A DNA stretch of 9,578 nt from Hyphomicrobiales bacterium (lineage in GTDB: Bacteria; Pseudomonadota; Alphaproteobacteria; Rhizobiales; Aestuariivirgaceae). Below the pieces are notes generated by a model. That model was not told the origin of the DNA. It made no database searches and saw only the letters and a program-made list of their open reading frames with translations. Within the stretch, counting starts at the first letter, position 1; the number at the start of each line of letters is the position of its first letter. Location: positions 1-9,578 of the forward strand of contig JALUFY010000297.1 of assembly GCA_027051995.1 (NCBI GenBank), in the 5' to 3' direction. This document shows positions 1-6,497 of the stretch, piece after piece. The translations under genes were made by a program, and so were the position numbers.

Positions 1-1074
1 CCGCTCACCCCCGGCGGAGTTATCGGCATTCTCGGCGGCGGCCAGCTGGGCCGCATGCTGGCGCTGGCCGCCGCGCGCCTGGGGATCAAAACGCACATCT
101 ACGCCCCGCCGGGAGACAATCCCGCCTTCGGCGTGGCCGCCGCCCACACCTGCGCCCCCTACGAGGACGAACCGGAGCTTTCCGCCTTCGCCGCGGCGGT
201 GGACGTCATCACCTACGAATTCGAGAACATCCCCGCCGCCGCCGTTGATTTTCTCGCCCGGCGCAAACCGCTGAAGCCCTCGAAAAAGGCTCTGGAGATC
301 ACCCAGGACAGGCTGAGCGAAAAGACCTTCATCGCCAAACTCGGCCTGCCCGTGACCCCTTTCGCGGATGTGCATGACGCCGCCTCCGCCGCCATCGCGG
401 CGGGCATGACGGGCACGCCCGCCGTGCTCAAGACCCGCCGCTTCGGCTATGACGGCAAGGGCCAGAAGATGACGGCCTCGGGAGACGCCGTGCTGGCCGC
501 CTGGGAGGAGCTGGGCGAGGCCCCCTGCATCCTGGAGGGTTTCGTGGATTTCGCCTGCGAAGTCTCCATCATCGCCGCGCGCAACGCCGCCGGAGAGTTC
601 GCCGCCTATGACATGCCCCTCAACGTGCATGAGAACCACATCCTGCGCACATCCACCGTGCCCTGCGGCCTGAGAAAGGAGACGCAAGGCAAGGCCCGCC
701 GCATGGCGCAAGCCATCGCCGATGCGCTGGAATACGAAGGCGTGCTGGCCGTGGAGCTGTTCGTCATCCGCGACGATGACGGCGAGCATCTGGTGGTCAA
801 CGAGATCGCCCCGCGCGTCCACAATTCCGGCCACTGGACGCAGGACGCCTGCGTCACGGACCAGTTCGAGCAGCACATCCGCGCCATCGCCGGCTGGCCG
901 CTGGGCGATGTCCGCCGCCATTCCGACTGCCGGATGACCAATCTGCTGGGCGACGAGGCGCTCGCCTGGCCCGCCCTCGCCGCCGAGCCGGGCACATGCG
1001 TGCATCTCTACGGCAAACGCGAAATCCGCCCGGGGCGCAAGATGGGCCACGTCAACCGCCTGAAACGCCGCTGA
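1..1074 (+). CDS. purK: N5-carboxyaminoimidazole ribonucleotide synthetase (PurK), 5' end outside the window
   Basis: PurK is a cytosolic ATP-grasp enzyme that uses ATP and bicarbonate to convert AIR to N5-CAIR in de novo purine synthesis; PurE then isomerises the product. The frame is open from base 1 and 357 codons are visible. The ATG at 55 is internal, because the N-terminal nucleotide-fold motif [15 protein letters not shown] begins upstream of it. Other PurK signatures follow in order: TYEFENIP, the ATP-grasp segment [12 protein letters not shown], the stretch [14 protein letters not shown], the metal/ATP-binding segment [19 protein letters not shown], and the C-terminal [15 protein letters not shown]. 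The protein ends normally at the TGA at 1072-1074. Only a few N-terminal residues should be missing. In many relatives purE lies directly upstream; that part is outside the window, so a purEK operon is inferred. Identification is very secure. Confidence 0.97.
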   Translation, partial: PLTPGGVIGILGGGQLGRMLALAAARLGIKTHIYAPPGDNPAFGVAAAHTCAPYEDEPELSAFAAAVDVITYEFENIPAAAVDFLARRKPLKPSKKALEITQDRLSEKTFIAKLGLPVTPFADVHDAASAAIAAGMTGTPAVLKTRRFGYDGKGQKMTASGDAVLAAWEELGEAPCILEGFVDFACEVSIIAARNAAGEFAAYDMPLNVHENHILRTSTVPCGLRKETQGKARRMAQAIADALEYEGVLAVELFVIRDDDGEHLVVNEIAPRVHNSGHWTQDACVTDQFEQHIRAIAGWPLGDVRRHSDCRMTNLLGDEALAWPALAAEPGTCVHLYGKREIRPGRKMGHVNRLKRR

Positions 1075-1076
1075 AA

Positions 1077-1114
1077 CCGCGCGCGGCGGCCATTATCCCC
1101 TCGACAGCGCGCGG
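1077..1114 (+). repeat. GC inverted repeat just after purK
   Basis: CCGCGCGC at 1077-1084 is complementary to GCGCGCGG at 1107-1114, with a 22-nt loop, starting three bases after the purK stop. It is followed by only CCTTTC. It could therefore be a weak terminator or a 3'-end-protecting hairpin for purK, but it lacks a proper U tract. Its function is inference. Confidence 0.4.
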
Positions 1115-1129
1115 CCTTTCATGATATTG

Positions 1130-1165
1130 GAGGCCACGCCTTGCAAGGGGCCTGGCCTCTTGCAA
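1130..1165 (+). promoter_or_regulatory. Two overlapping, mutually exclusive hairpins in the purK–rpsU leader
   Basis: Hairpin A pairs 1130-1136 (GAGGCCA) with 1153-1159 (TGGCCTC), continues after one C/C mismatch with 1138-1140 against 1149-1151, and closes an 8-nt loop. Hairpin B pairs 1141-1151 with 1155-1165 over 11 positions, ten Watson-Crick and one G/T wobble, around a 3-nt loop. Both use 1141-1159, so only one can form at a time. Neither is followed directly by a U tract; the nearest is TTTT at 1171-1174. The pairing is seen directly. A regulatory role for rpsU, such as an RNA switch, an attenuator or a DNA operator, is inference. Confidence 0.5.
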
Positions 1166-1239
1166 CAGGATTTTGCGTTTCCGCGTCCGGGCCGGCCCCC
1201 CGCGAGAACGCCCCGAGACAAACCGCAAACCCGAAAGAC

Positions 1240-1245
1240 AGGTGA
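1240..1245 (+). promoter_or_regulatory. Shine-Dalgarno fixing the rpsU GTG start
   Basis: AGGTGA at 1240-1245 lies 7 nt before GTG at 1253. It supports this non-ATG start over the in-frame ATG at 1121, whose extra 44 residues do not resemble bS21. Confidence 0.75.
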
Positions 1246-1252
1246 AACAGAC

Positions 1253-1483
1253 GTGCAGGTAATCGTTCGCGACAACAATGTCGATCAGGCTCTCAAGGCG
1301 CTGAAGAAGAAGATGCAGCGCGAAGGCATCTTCCGCGAGATGAAGCTCCGCGCCTTCTACGAGAAGCCTTCGGAGAAGCGCGCCCGCGAAAAGGCCGAGG
1401 CCATCCGCCGCGCCCGCAAGCTCGCCCGCAAGAAGCTTCAGCGCGAGGGCCTTCTGCCCAGCTCCGGCAAGAAACGCCGCTAG
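1253..1483 (+). CDS. rpsU: Small ribosomal subunit protein bS21
   Basis: bS21 is a small, very basic protein of the 30S subunit that sits near the 3' end of 16S rRNA and helps initiation on mRNA. The 76-residue product matches the family in length and sequence: it opens with (V)[19 protein letters not shown], continues through [25 protein letters not shown], and ends in the Arg/Lys-rich tail typical of alphaproteobacterial forms. The start is GTG, chosen because conservation begins there and AGGTGA lies 7 nt upstream. An in-frame ATG at 1121 would add 44 unrelated, proline-rich residues encoded by the hairpin-rich leader. The gene follows purK by 178 bp on the same strand. A strong terminator starts 38 bp after its stop, so it is either the last gene of a purK transcript or is expressed from its own promoter in the gap. 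Confidence 0.96.
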   Translation: MQVIVRDNNVDQALKALKKKMQREGIFREMKLRAFYEKPSEKRAREKAEAIRRARKLARKKLQREGLLPSSGKKRR

Positions 1484-1521
1484 AACAGGCTCCAGCCCGC
1501 TGATCGCGGAACAGGACATCG

Positions 1522-1557
1522 AAAGACCGCGCCCATGAACCCGGCGCGGTCTTTTTT
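1522..1557 (+). terminator. Rho-independent terminator of rpsU
   Basis: A perfect 12-bp stem pairs AAAGACCGCGCC (1522-1533) with GGCGCGGTCTTT (1543-1554) around a 9-nt loop, and the T run continues to 1557. It ends the plus-strand rpsU transcript. Read on the minus strand it is followed only by TTTC, so it may also act weakly on the converging efflux operon, for which no separate canonical terminator is visible. Confidence 0.93.
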
Positions 1558-1563
1558 CATGCC

Positions 1564-1581
1564 CGGCATTCCGGAATGCCG
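1564..1581. repeat. 18-bp perfect palindrome between convergent genes
   Basis: CGGCATTCCGGAATGCCG is self-complementary over all 18 bases. It lies between the rpsU terminator and the stop codon of the efflux permease. Its right edge overlaps a second hairpin, GCCGC-AAAA-GCGGC (1578-1591). Neither has a T tract on the minus strand. They may be an imperfect 3'-end structure for the efflux mRNA or a protein-binding site; the sequence does not decide. Confidence 0.6.
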
Positions 1582-1596
1582 CAAAAGCGGCGTCCT

Positions 1597-4500
1597 TCAG
1601 GCGGTTTTCTCTTCATCCGCCTCCGGCTCGTCCAGCCGCGCCAGCCCGAAATCATCCAGTATGGCGTAGACGGACGGCACCACCAGCAGCACCAGGAAGG
1701 TGGATGCCAGAAGCCCGAAGGCCAGCGAAGACACCAGGGGGGTGAGAATTTGCGCCTGCAAACTGCGCTCGGTGAGGATCGGCAGCAGCCCCGCGAAAGT
1801 GGTCAGAGACGTCAGCATGATGGCCCGGAAGCGCGCCCGCGCGGCCAGCGGCGCGGCCTCGCGCACGTTCGCCGTCTCGCCATGATAATGCTTGATGAAG
1901 TTCACCAGCAGGATGGAGTTGTTGACCACCACGCCGGCCAGCGCCACCAGCCCCAGCAGCGAGGGCATGGAGAAATCCAGCCCCATGAGGAGATGCCCGC
2001 CAATGGCGCCAACGAAGGCGAAGGGAATGATGGACATGACGACCACCGGCTCGACATAGCTGCGGAACTGGAACGACAGCAGCAGATAGATGCCGATGAT
2101 GCCGATGACGAAGCCCGACAGGATGGATTTCTGCGTCTTGCGCGCCTTTCTGTCGGCGCCCTGAAGGCTGATTTTCACGCCGGGATATTTCTCCATCAGC
2201 TTCGGCGCGAAATCACGCATCGCGCCGCTGACGATCTCGTTGGCGTTGGCGATGCGGGTATCCACGTCGCCGGTGATGGTGACGGTGCGCTGGCCGTTGA
2301 CGCGCGAAATGCGCGAATAGCCCCTGTCCATGATTACGTCCGCCACCGTCTTCAGCGGCGCCAGGCGGCCGCCGGGCAGCGTGATGTCGAAATTGTCCAG
2401 ATCATCGAGCGAATCACGGCCGCCCGGGCCCAGACGCACATCGATGTCGATGGTTTCCCCGTCACGCTGAATGGTGTTGACGGTGATGGAATGGAAGGCC
2501 GCGCGCAGCTGATCGGCCACCATCCCGCCATCCACGCCGAGAACCCGCGCGCCGGGCTTGACGCGCACCCGCGCCTCGGGCTTGCCGGGGCGCAGATCAT
2601 CGGAAATGTCCACCGCGCCCTCATAACCCTTCAGCCAGGCCATCAGCTCGCCCGAAGCGGCCTTGAGCTGTTTCAGATCATCCCCCTGCAGGCGGATTTC
2701 GATGTCCAGCCCGGCCGGGCCGATTTTCGTTTCCGCGAAACGGATCCACACCACATCGGGCATGTCCTTCGTTTTCTCGCGCCATCTGGCAAGAATGTCC
2801 TCGATGCGCAGGGTGCGGATTTCGGCGTCCAGCAGATCGGCGGTGATGGTGGCCACGTGCGGCCCGGTTTCGCCCGCCGTGTCGTTGCGGTTGTATTCCA
2901 CCGCGACGTTTTTCACCAGATCCCGCCCGCCCGGCTGGCGCGGCTTTTCCTCGCGGTTGATTTCGTTCAGGGCGGCGATCGTCCGCTTCACCGTCTTTTC
3001 CGTCAGCGCCAGCGGCGAGCCCGCGGGCAGCAGGATGCGCGCCGTGATGGTGTTGCCGTCCAGATTGGGAAAGGCCTCGAACTTCACCTTGCCGCCGGCC
3101 ATGGCCGCCACGGCGAGAAGAAACAGCATTGCGGCGAAACCAAAAGTGAAATAGCGCCAGTTGACGGCGAAACGCGCCGCCGGCTCCACCACCTTGATGC
3201 TGAAGGCCTCCAGCTTGCCGTTCATCCAGCGCTGAAACCGCCCGCCCATCCGTGCCCCGCCGGCCTTCTCCATGGTGTGCAGAAGGTGGTGCGGCAGGAT
3301 GAGAAAGGCCTCGATGAGCGACACCGCCAGAACGAACAGCATGACGATGGGAATGACCCGCAGGATCTGCCCCAGATCGCCTTTCAGAAAGGCCAGCGAG
3401 CCGAAGATCACCGCCGTGGTGAGGAAAGAAGCGAAAACCGAGGGCAGCACCTGATACACGCCGTCCACGGCGGCGCGCACCGGGCTTTTGCCCTTCGCCC
3501 GCTGCGCCGCGATGTTTTCGGAAATGACGATGGCGTCGTCCATCAGCAGGCCGATGACGATGAGCAGCCCCACCATGGTCATCATGTTGATGGTCATGCC
3601 GCCCCAGACCATCAAAAGAGCCCCGCCCAGGAACGATACCGGCAGGCCCATGGCCACCCAGAAGGAATAGCGCAGGCCGAAAAACAGCCACAACGCGCCG
3701 AACACCAGCGCCAGCCCCTGCACGGAGTTGGTCAGGATCAGTTGCAGCCGGTCGCGCACGCTTGAGGCCTGATCATTGGTGATGGTCATCACCACGCCCT
3801 TCGGCAGGCGGGCCTTCTCATCCGCGATGAAGGCCTTGACGGCGTCGAACACCTTCAGGACGTCATCCCGCGGCGTCTTTGTGACATCCAGAATGGCGGC
3901 GCGCTTGCCGTTGAACCGGTATTTCTCCTCGTCCAGTTCGAAACGGTCCGTGATCCTGGCGATGTCGCCCAGCCGGATGACGCCCCCTTCCGGACTGGCG
4001 GCCACGGCGGCCTTTTCATAGGCGAACGGCCTTTTTCCCTCATCCGCATACCGGATGAGAATATCGCCGTCCCGCGTCTTCAGCTCGCCCGCGGGCATGT
4101 CGAGGCTGGCGCGGCGGATGGCGTTGGCCACATCGAACGCCGAAAGGCCCAGGGCGCGCAGCTTGTCCGCGTCCAGCGCTATGCGGATCTGATGCGTCGA
4201 GAACCCGCGCACCGTCACCTTCGGGATCTTTCCCGTGCGCTCCATGCGGTCCTTGATGTCCTCGGCCAGCAGCTTCAGATCCACCGGCGAGGCCGCCGGC
4301 GCGCTCAGCGCCACCGAGGTGACGAAATCGCGCGTGCCCAGCTGACGGATGACGGGTTTCTCCACCAGAGGGGGGAAATCGTCGATCGCCTCCACCTCCG
4401 TCTTCAGGTCGGAAGTGAACTTCTGAAAATCCGCGCCCTCGCTCATCTCCACCTTGGCGCGCGCCACGTTCTCCATGGCGGAGCAGGTGATTTCATGCAC

Positions 4501-4731
4501 ATTGTCCACATTGTGCACAGCGTCCTCGATGCGCTGGCAGATGGCCTGCTCGACATCCTCCGCGCGCGCCCCGGGCCAGGCCGTGACCACCTCCACATAG
4601 CGCGGTTCGATGCGCGGAAAGGTCGCGCGCTGCATGGAGGGCAGCGCCAACAGTCCGGCGGCGGCTATGGCCAGCATCAAAAGGTTGGCGATCGTCGGAT
4701 GCGTGACGAAATAACGGACGATGCTTTTCAT
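1597..4731 (-). CDS. RND-family efflux permease (AcrB/HAE1-like inner-membrane subunit)
   Basis: This is the proton-driven inner-membrane pump of a tripartite efflux system. Its 1044 residues match the family, and the two-fold architecture is clear: TM1 (about 12-30), periplasmic porter/docking region (about 31-335), TM2-TM6 (about 335-480), TM7 (about 526-545), second periplasmic region (about 546-868), TM8-TM12 (about 870-1025), and a short acidic tail. The TM4 aspartate pair of the proton relay is D398-D399 in GLLMDDAIVISEN. In TM10 the segment GVVVNNSILLVNF carries N937 where AcrB has the relay lysine K940. The AcrB R971 equivalent is kept as R969 (RFRAIMLTS). The protein has only two cysteines, C65 and C83, both in the first porter subdomain. 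The start overlaps the adaptor stop (ATGA), with GGGAG 9 nt upstream, so the two are translationally coupled. Substrate unknown; no outer-membrane channel is nearby. Confidence 0.95.
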   Translation of the reverse strand: MKSIVRYFVTHPTIANLLMLAIAAAGLLALPSMQRATFPRIEPRYVEVVTAWPGARAEDVEQAICQRIEDAVHNVDNVHEITCSAMENVARAKVEMSEGADFQKFTSDLKTEVEAIDDFPPLVEKPVIRQLGTRDFVTSVALSAPAASPVDLKLLAEDIKDRMERTGKIPKVTVRGFSTHQIRIALDADKLRALGLSAFDVANAIRRASLDMPAGELKTRDGDILIRYADEGKRPFAYEKAAVAASPEGGVIRLGDIARITDRFELDEEKYRFNGKRAAILDVTKTPRDDVLKVFDAVKAFIADEKARLPKGVVMTITNDQASSVRDRLQLILTNSVQGLALVFGALWLFFGLRYSFWVAMGLPVSFLGGALLMVWGGMTINMMTMVGLLIVIGLLMDDAIVISENIAAQRAKGKSPVRAAVDGVYQVLPSVFASFLTTAVIFGSLAFLKGDLGQILRVIPIVMLFVLAVSLIEAFLILPHHLLHTMEKAGGARMGGRFQRWMNGKLEAFSIKVVEPAARFAVNWRYFTFGFAAMLFLLAVAAMAGGKVKFEAFPNLDGNTITARILLPAGSPLALTEKTVKRTIAALNEINREEKPRQPGGRDLVKNVAVEYNRNDTAGETGPHVATITADLLDAEIRTLRIEDILARWREKTKDMPDVVWIRFAETKIGPAGLDIEIRLQGDDLKQLKAASGELMAWLKGYEGAVDISDDLRPGKPEARVRVKPGARVLGVDGGMVADQLRAAFHSITVNTIQRDGETIDIDVRLGPGGRDSLDDLDNFDITLPGGRLAPLKTVADVIMDRGYSRISRVNGQRTVTITGDVDTRIANANEIVSGAMRDFAPKLMEKYPGVKISLQGADRKARKTQKSILSGFVIGIIGIYLLLSFQFRSYVEPVVVMSIIPFAFVGAIGGHLLMGLDFSMPSLLGLVALAGVVVNNSILLVNFIKHYHGETANVREAAPLAARARFRAIMLTSLTTFAGLLPILTERSLQAQILTPLVSSLAFGLLASTFLVLLVVPSVYAILDDFGLARLDEPEADEEKTA

Positions 4732-6086
4732 TCCGCCGCGCTCCCGGCGGCTTCCGCGGCCACTGTGCGCATCATCCGCTCATCCAGGGACGTTTTCAGC
4801 AGCTGCCCCTCGAGCGCCGGCGCGAGATCGGAGAGAACGATCTTCTCGCCCGCCTTCAGACCGCTCCTTATGACCACCAGATCTCCCATTCCCGCGGCCA
4901 CCGTCACCGGGCGGACGGCCAGACGGTTTCCGTCCGTAGCGATGAAGACCTTGCCGCCATGCACGGCGGCGCGGGGAATGGCCAGCGCGCCCTTCACCGG
5001 ACGGGCCAGAACATCCATGCGCACGAACATGCCCTTGGTCAGCGGCGGGCGCGACCCCGGCGCGACGCCCGCGTAAGGATCATCCACCACGCCGATGACG
5101 CCCATGGTGCGGGTCTTGGGATCCGCCGTGTCGGACATGCGCGCGAAACGCCCTTTCCAGACAACCCCGCCGGGGCTGTCGTTCAGCCGGATTTCCACCG
5201 AAAGCCCCAGCTCGCGGATCAGTTCGCGGAATCTCCCCGGCGCGGGCGAGGTCACGGCGGCATGGCCGGAAGCCAGGGCTGCCAGGGCGCGCAGGCGGCT
5301 CAGGGGATATTGCGCCTCCACCTCGGCGGCCTTGATGCTGTCCGCGGCGGCCAGCTGGCGGCCGGCGGGCGCGAACTGCATGACTTCCGCCGCCACCTGC
5401 GAAATCCGCCCCCTGAAAGGCATGCGGATATGGGTGCGCGCCAGATTGAGCTTCGCCGTGGCCAGCTGAGTGCGGTAGGAAGCGAGCTGCTCATTCAGCT
5501 CCTTCTTCTGCGCCGGGATGAGCCGCAGGGCATTTTCCAGATTCGCCACCAGCTTGCGCTGCGAAATGAGCGCCCTCAGGGCCTGCTCCAGAACCGTGGC
5601 GGGAATGGTTCCCTTTTCTTTCAGGACCTTCTTGCGCTCGTAATCCTTCCTGGCGATGCCGAGCGCGTTCTTCTCCAGCTCCAGAAGGCCGCGCGTGTTC
5701 TCCCGCGTCACCTCAAGCTCCGCCAGTTTGGCCTGCGCCGTGCGGATGGAGGATTCGGCCCTGGCCACCGCCAGTTTGTAGTCATCCGGGGCGATGGTGA
5801 TGATTTCCTCGCCCGCCTCGATGATTTCGCCCTTTTTCAGGCGTGGATGAACAAAAATCACCTTGCCGCTCACCTGGGCGATGGCGTTCCACACCCTGTC
5901 CGGGCGCACCGTGCCGAAGCCGCGCACCCGGGGAATCAGCGTGACCGGCCTCACCTCGATCACGCGCACCGCGCGCGCCTCCTCGGCCGGCGGCATCCGT
6001 TCGGGCGCGGGCCGGTTCTTGACGACATACGCCAGAACACCGGCGCCGATGATCAGGGGCGGGATGAAAAGCAGTTTGCGCAGCAT
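4728..6086 (-). CDS. RND efflux periplasmic adaptor (membrane-fusion protein)
   Basis: This is the periplasmic adaptor that links the RND pump to an outer-membrane channel. The 452 residues show an N-terminal membrane anchor (about 5-22, no lipobox cysteine), a first beta-barrel/lipoyl strand region (about 40-100, with QVSGKV and KKGEIIEAGEEI), a long coiled-coil hairpin rich in Ala, Glu, Lys and Leu (about 101-217), the second lipoyl half (about 218-245, THIRMPFRGRIS), and C-terminal beta-barrel and membrane-proximal domains (LTKGMFVRMDV, ALAIPRAAV, GLKAGEKIVL). At the hairpin tip the channel-docking RLS pattern reads R151, L155, then P162 in place of serine. The start has GAGGA 6 nt upstream. 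It is the first gene of the efflux operon, behind a promoter and a dyad at 6098-6145, and its stop overlaps the permease start by 4 bp. The exact pump subfamily is not assigned. Confidence 0.94.
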   Translation of the reverse strand: MLRKLLFIPPLIIGAGVLAYVVKNRPAPERMPPAEEARAVRVIEVRPVTLIPRVRGFGTVRPDRVWNAIAQVSGKVIFVHPRLKKGEIIEAGEEIITIAPDDYKLAVARAESSIRTAQAKLAELEVTRENTRGLLELEKNALGIARKDYERKKVLKEKGTIPATVLEQALRALISQRKLVANLENALRLIPAQKKELNEQLASYRTQLATAKLNLARTHIRMPFRGRISQVAAEVMQFAPAGRQLAAADSIKAAEVEAQYPLSRLRALAALASGHAAVTSPAPGRFRELIRELGLSVEIRLNDSPGGVVWKGRFARMSDTADPKTRTMGVIGVVDDPYAGVAPGSRPPLTKGMFVRMDVLARPVKGALAIPRAAVHGGKVFIATDGNRLAVRPVTVAAGMGDLVVIRSGLKAGEKIVLSDLAPALEGQLLKTSLDERMMRTVAAEAAGSAAE

Positions 6087-6097
6087 GGGAGTTCCTC

Positions 6098-6121
6098 AAA
6101 CAAGTAATAGATTGCTAGTTT
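6098..6121. promoter_or_regulatory. 24-bp imperfect dyad, probable repressor operator of the efflux operon
   Basis: Reading in from each end, 9 of 12 base pairs are symmetric, with the half-site pattern AAACNAGNAAT. The dyad overlaps the predicted -10 (6117-6122), covers the likely transcription start, and ends next to the adaptor's Shine-Dalgarno. Position, length and symmetry are typical of operators bound by TetR/AcrR- or MarR-type repressors that control RND pumps. No such regulator gene is in the window, so the binding protein is unknown. Confidence 0.6.
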
Positions 6122-6145
6122 ATCAGTGTTTTTTCATCCCGGCAA
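6117..6145 (-). promoter_or_regulatory. Predicted sigma-70 promoter of the efflux operon
   Basis: On the minus strand, TTGCCG (6145-6140) and TAAACT (6122-6117) are separated by exactly 17 bp. Each matches 4 of 6 consensus positions. The adaptor ATG at 6086 lies about 31 nt beyond the -10. Confidence 0.5.
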
Positions 6146-6179
6146 GCCGCCATGCGGCCGCCCGTCCGCAGCATCATCA

Positions 6180-6193
6180 TGACGCAGGCGTCA
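6180..6193. repeat. Short dyad TGACGC-AG-GCGTCA upstream of the efflux promoter
   Basis: There are two perfect 6-bp arms around a 2-bp spacer, 34 bp upstream of the predicted -35. It could be a second regulator site, or part of the sequence beyond the 3' end of the tRNA-Ala gene. Between it and the tRNA lie a 5-bp hairpin (GACGG 6223-6227 with CCGTC 6235-6239) and a 10-bp palindrome, CTGCATGCAG (6243-6252). No T-tract terminator is visible for the tRNA. Confidence 0.4.
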
Positions 6194-6266
6194 CGCTCTG
6201 CTCCGTCCCGTAATACGCGGGAGACGGCGGGATTCCGTCGCGCTGCATGCAGATTTTCAGGGGATC

Positions 6267-6342
6267 TGGTGGAGCCGAGGGGAATCGAACCCCTGACCTC
6301 AGCATTGCGAACGCTGCGCTCTCCCAACTGAGCTACGGCCCC
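6267..6342 (-). tRNA. tRNA-Ala (anticodon CGC)
   Basis: The 76-nt cloverleaf is complete and the 3' CCA is encoded. The acceptor stem GGGGCCG pairs with CGGCTCC and includes the G3·U70 wobble that identifies alanine tRNAs. The D arm is GCTC/GAGC. The anticodon stem CAGCG/TGCTG holds the loop TTCGCAA, giving CGC, which reads GCG codons. The T arm is AGGGG-TTCGAAT-CCCCT. The discriminator base is A73. Frequent use of GCG codons fits this GC-rich genome. Confidence 0.97.
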
Positions 6343-6353
6343 GTGTGGGGCTT

Positions 6354-6382
6354 CATCTAGGCCGCGCCGCTCGGCGAGTCAA
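6354..6382 (-). promoter_or_regulatory. Predicted promoter of tRNA-Ala
   Basis: On the minus strand, TTGACT (6382-6377), a 17-bp spacer and TAGATG (6359-6354) are followed 11 nt later by the first tRNA base. The -35 matches 5 of 6 positions but the -10 only 3. The GC-rich stretch after the -10 resembles a stringent-response discriminator. Confidence 0.55.
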
Positions 6383-6424
6383 GCACATGAGCGGGCCAGA
6401 CGCAAAAAAAGCGCCGCCGCCCGC

Positions 6425-6453
6425 CTTGCGCTGGCCGGGGGGGAGGGCTACAT
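6425..6453 (+). promoter_or_regulatory. Weak candidate promoter for the yggT–folD cluster
   Basis: CTTGCG (6425-6430), a 17-bp spacer and CTACAT (6448-6453) resemble the CTTGAC-N17-CTATAT form common in alphaproteobacteria. It lies 44 bp before the yggT start, in the only gap where a promoter for this cluster could sit. The match is partial. Confidence 0.3.
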
Positions 6454-6497
6454 CTGGCCTGCAAAGGCGAACATGCAACCAGCGGAGCGCAAGGCCC

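Noticed and set aside
1121..1252. N-terminal extension of bS21 by 44 residues
   Set aside because: The extension is encoded by the hairpin-rich leader and resembles no ribosomal protein. The Shine-Dalgarno at 1240-1245 supports GTG at 1253.
2678..3691. A 337-codon minus-strand frame inside the permease gene
   Set aside because: It is the same strand as the permease in another frame, has a biased composition and no start context, and the permease frame is intact throughout.
1576..3765. A 729-codon open frame on the plus strand
   Set aside because: It lies wholly antisense to the RND permease, whose product is clearly a real protein. The translation is low-complexity, rich in His, Gln, Arg and Gly, with no recognisable domain, as expected for a shadow frame in GC-rich DNA.
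4959..6107. A 382-codon open frame on the plus strand opposite the adaptor gene
   Set aside because: Antisense to a well-supported membrane-fusion protein. The composition is Arg/Gly/His/Gln-rich and no family motif is seen.
6405..6411. Run of seven A as part of a minus-strand terminator
   Set aside because: The sequence before the T7 on the minus strand does not form a clean hairpin, and no minus-strand gene ends there.
6345..6497. N-terminal extension of YggT by 51 residues
   Set aside because: It would start next to the tRNA gene and cross its promoter. Family members begin close to the first membrane segment.
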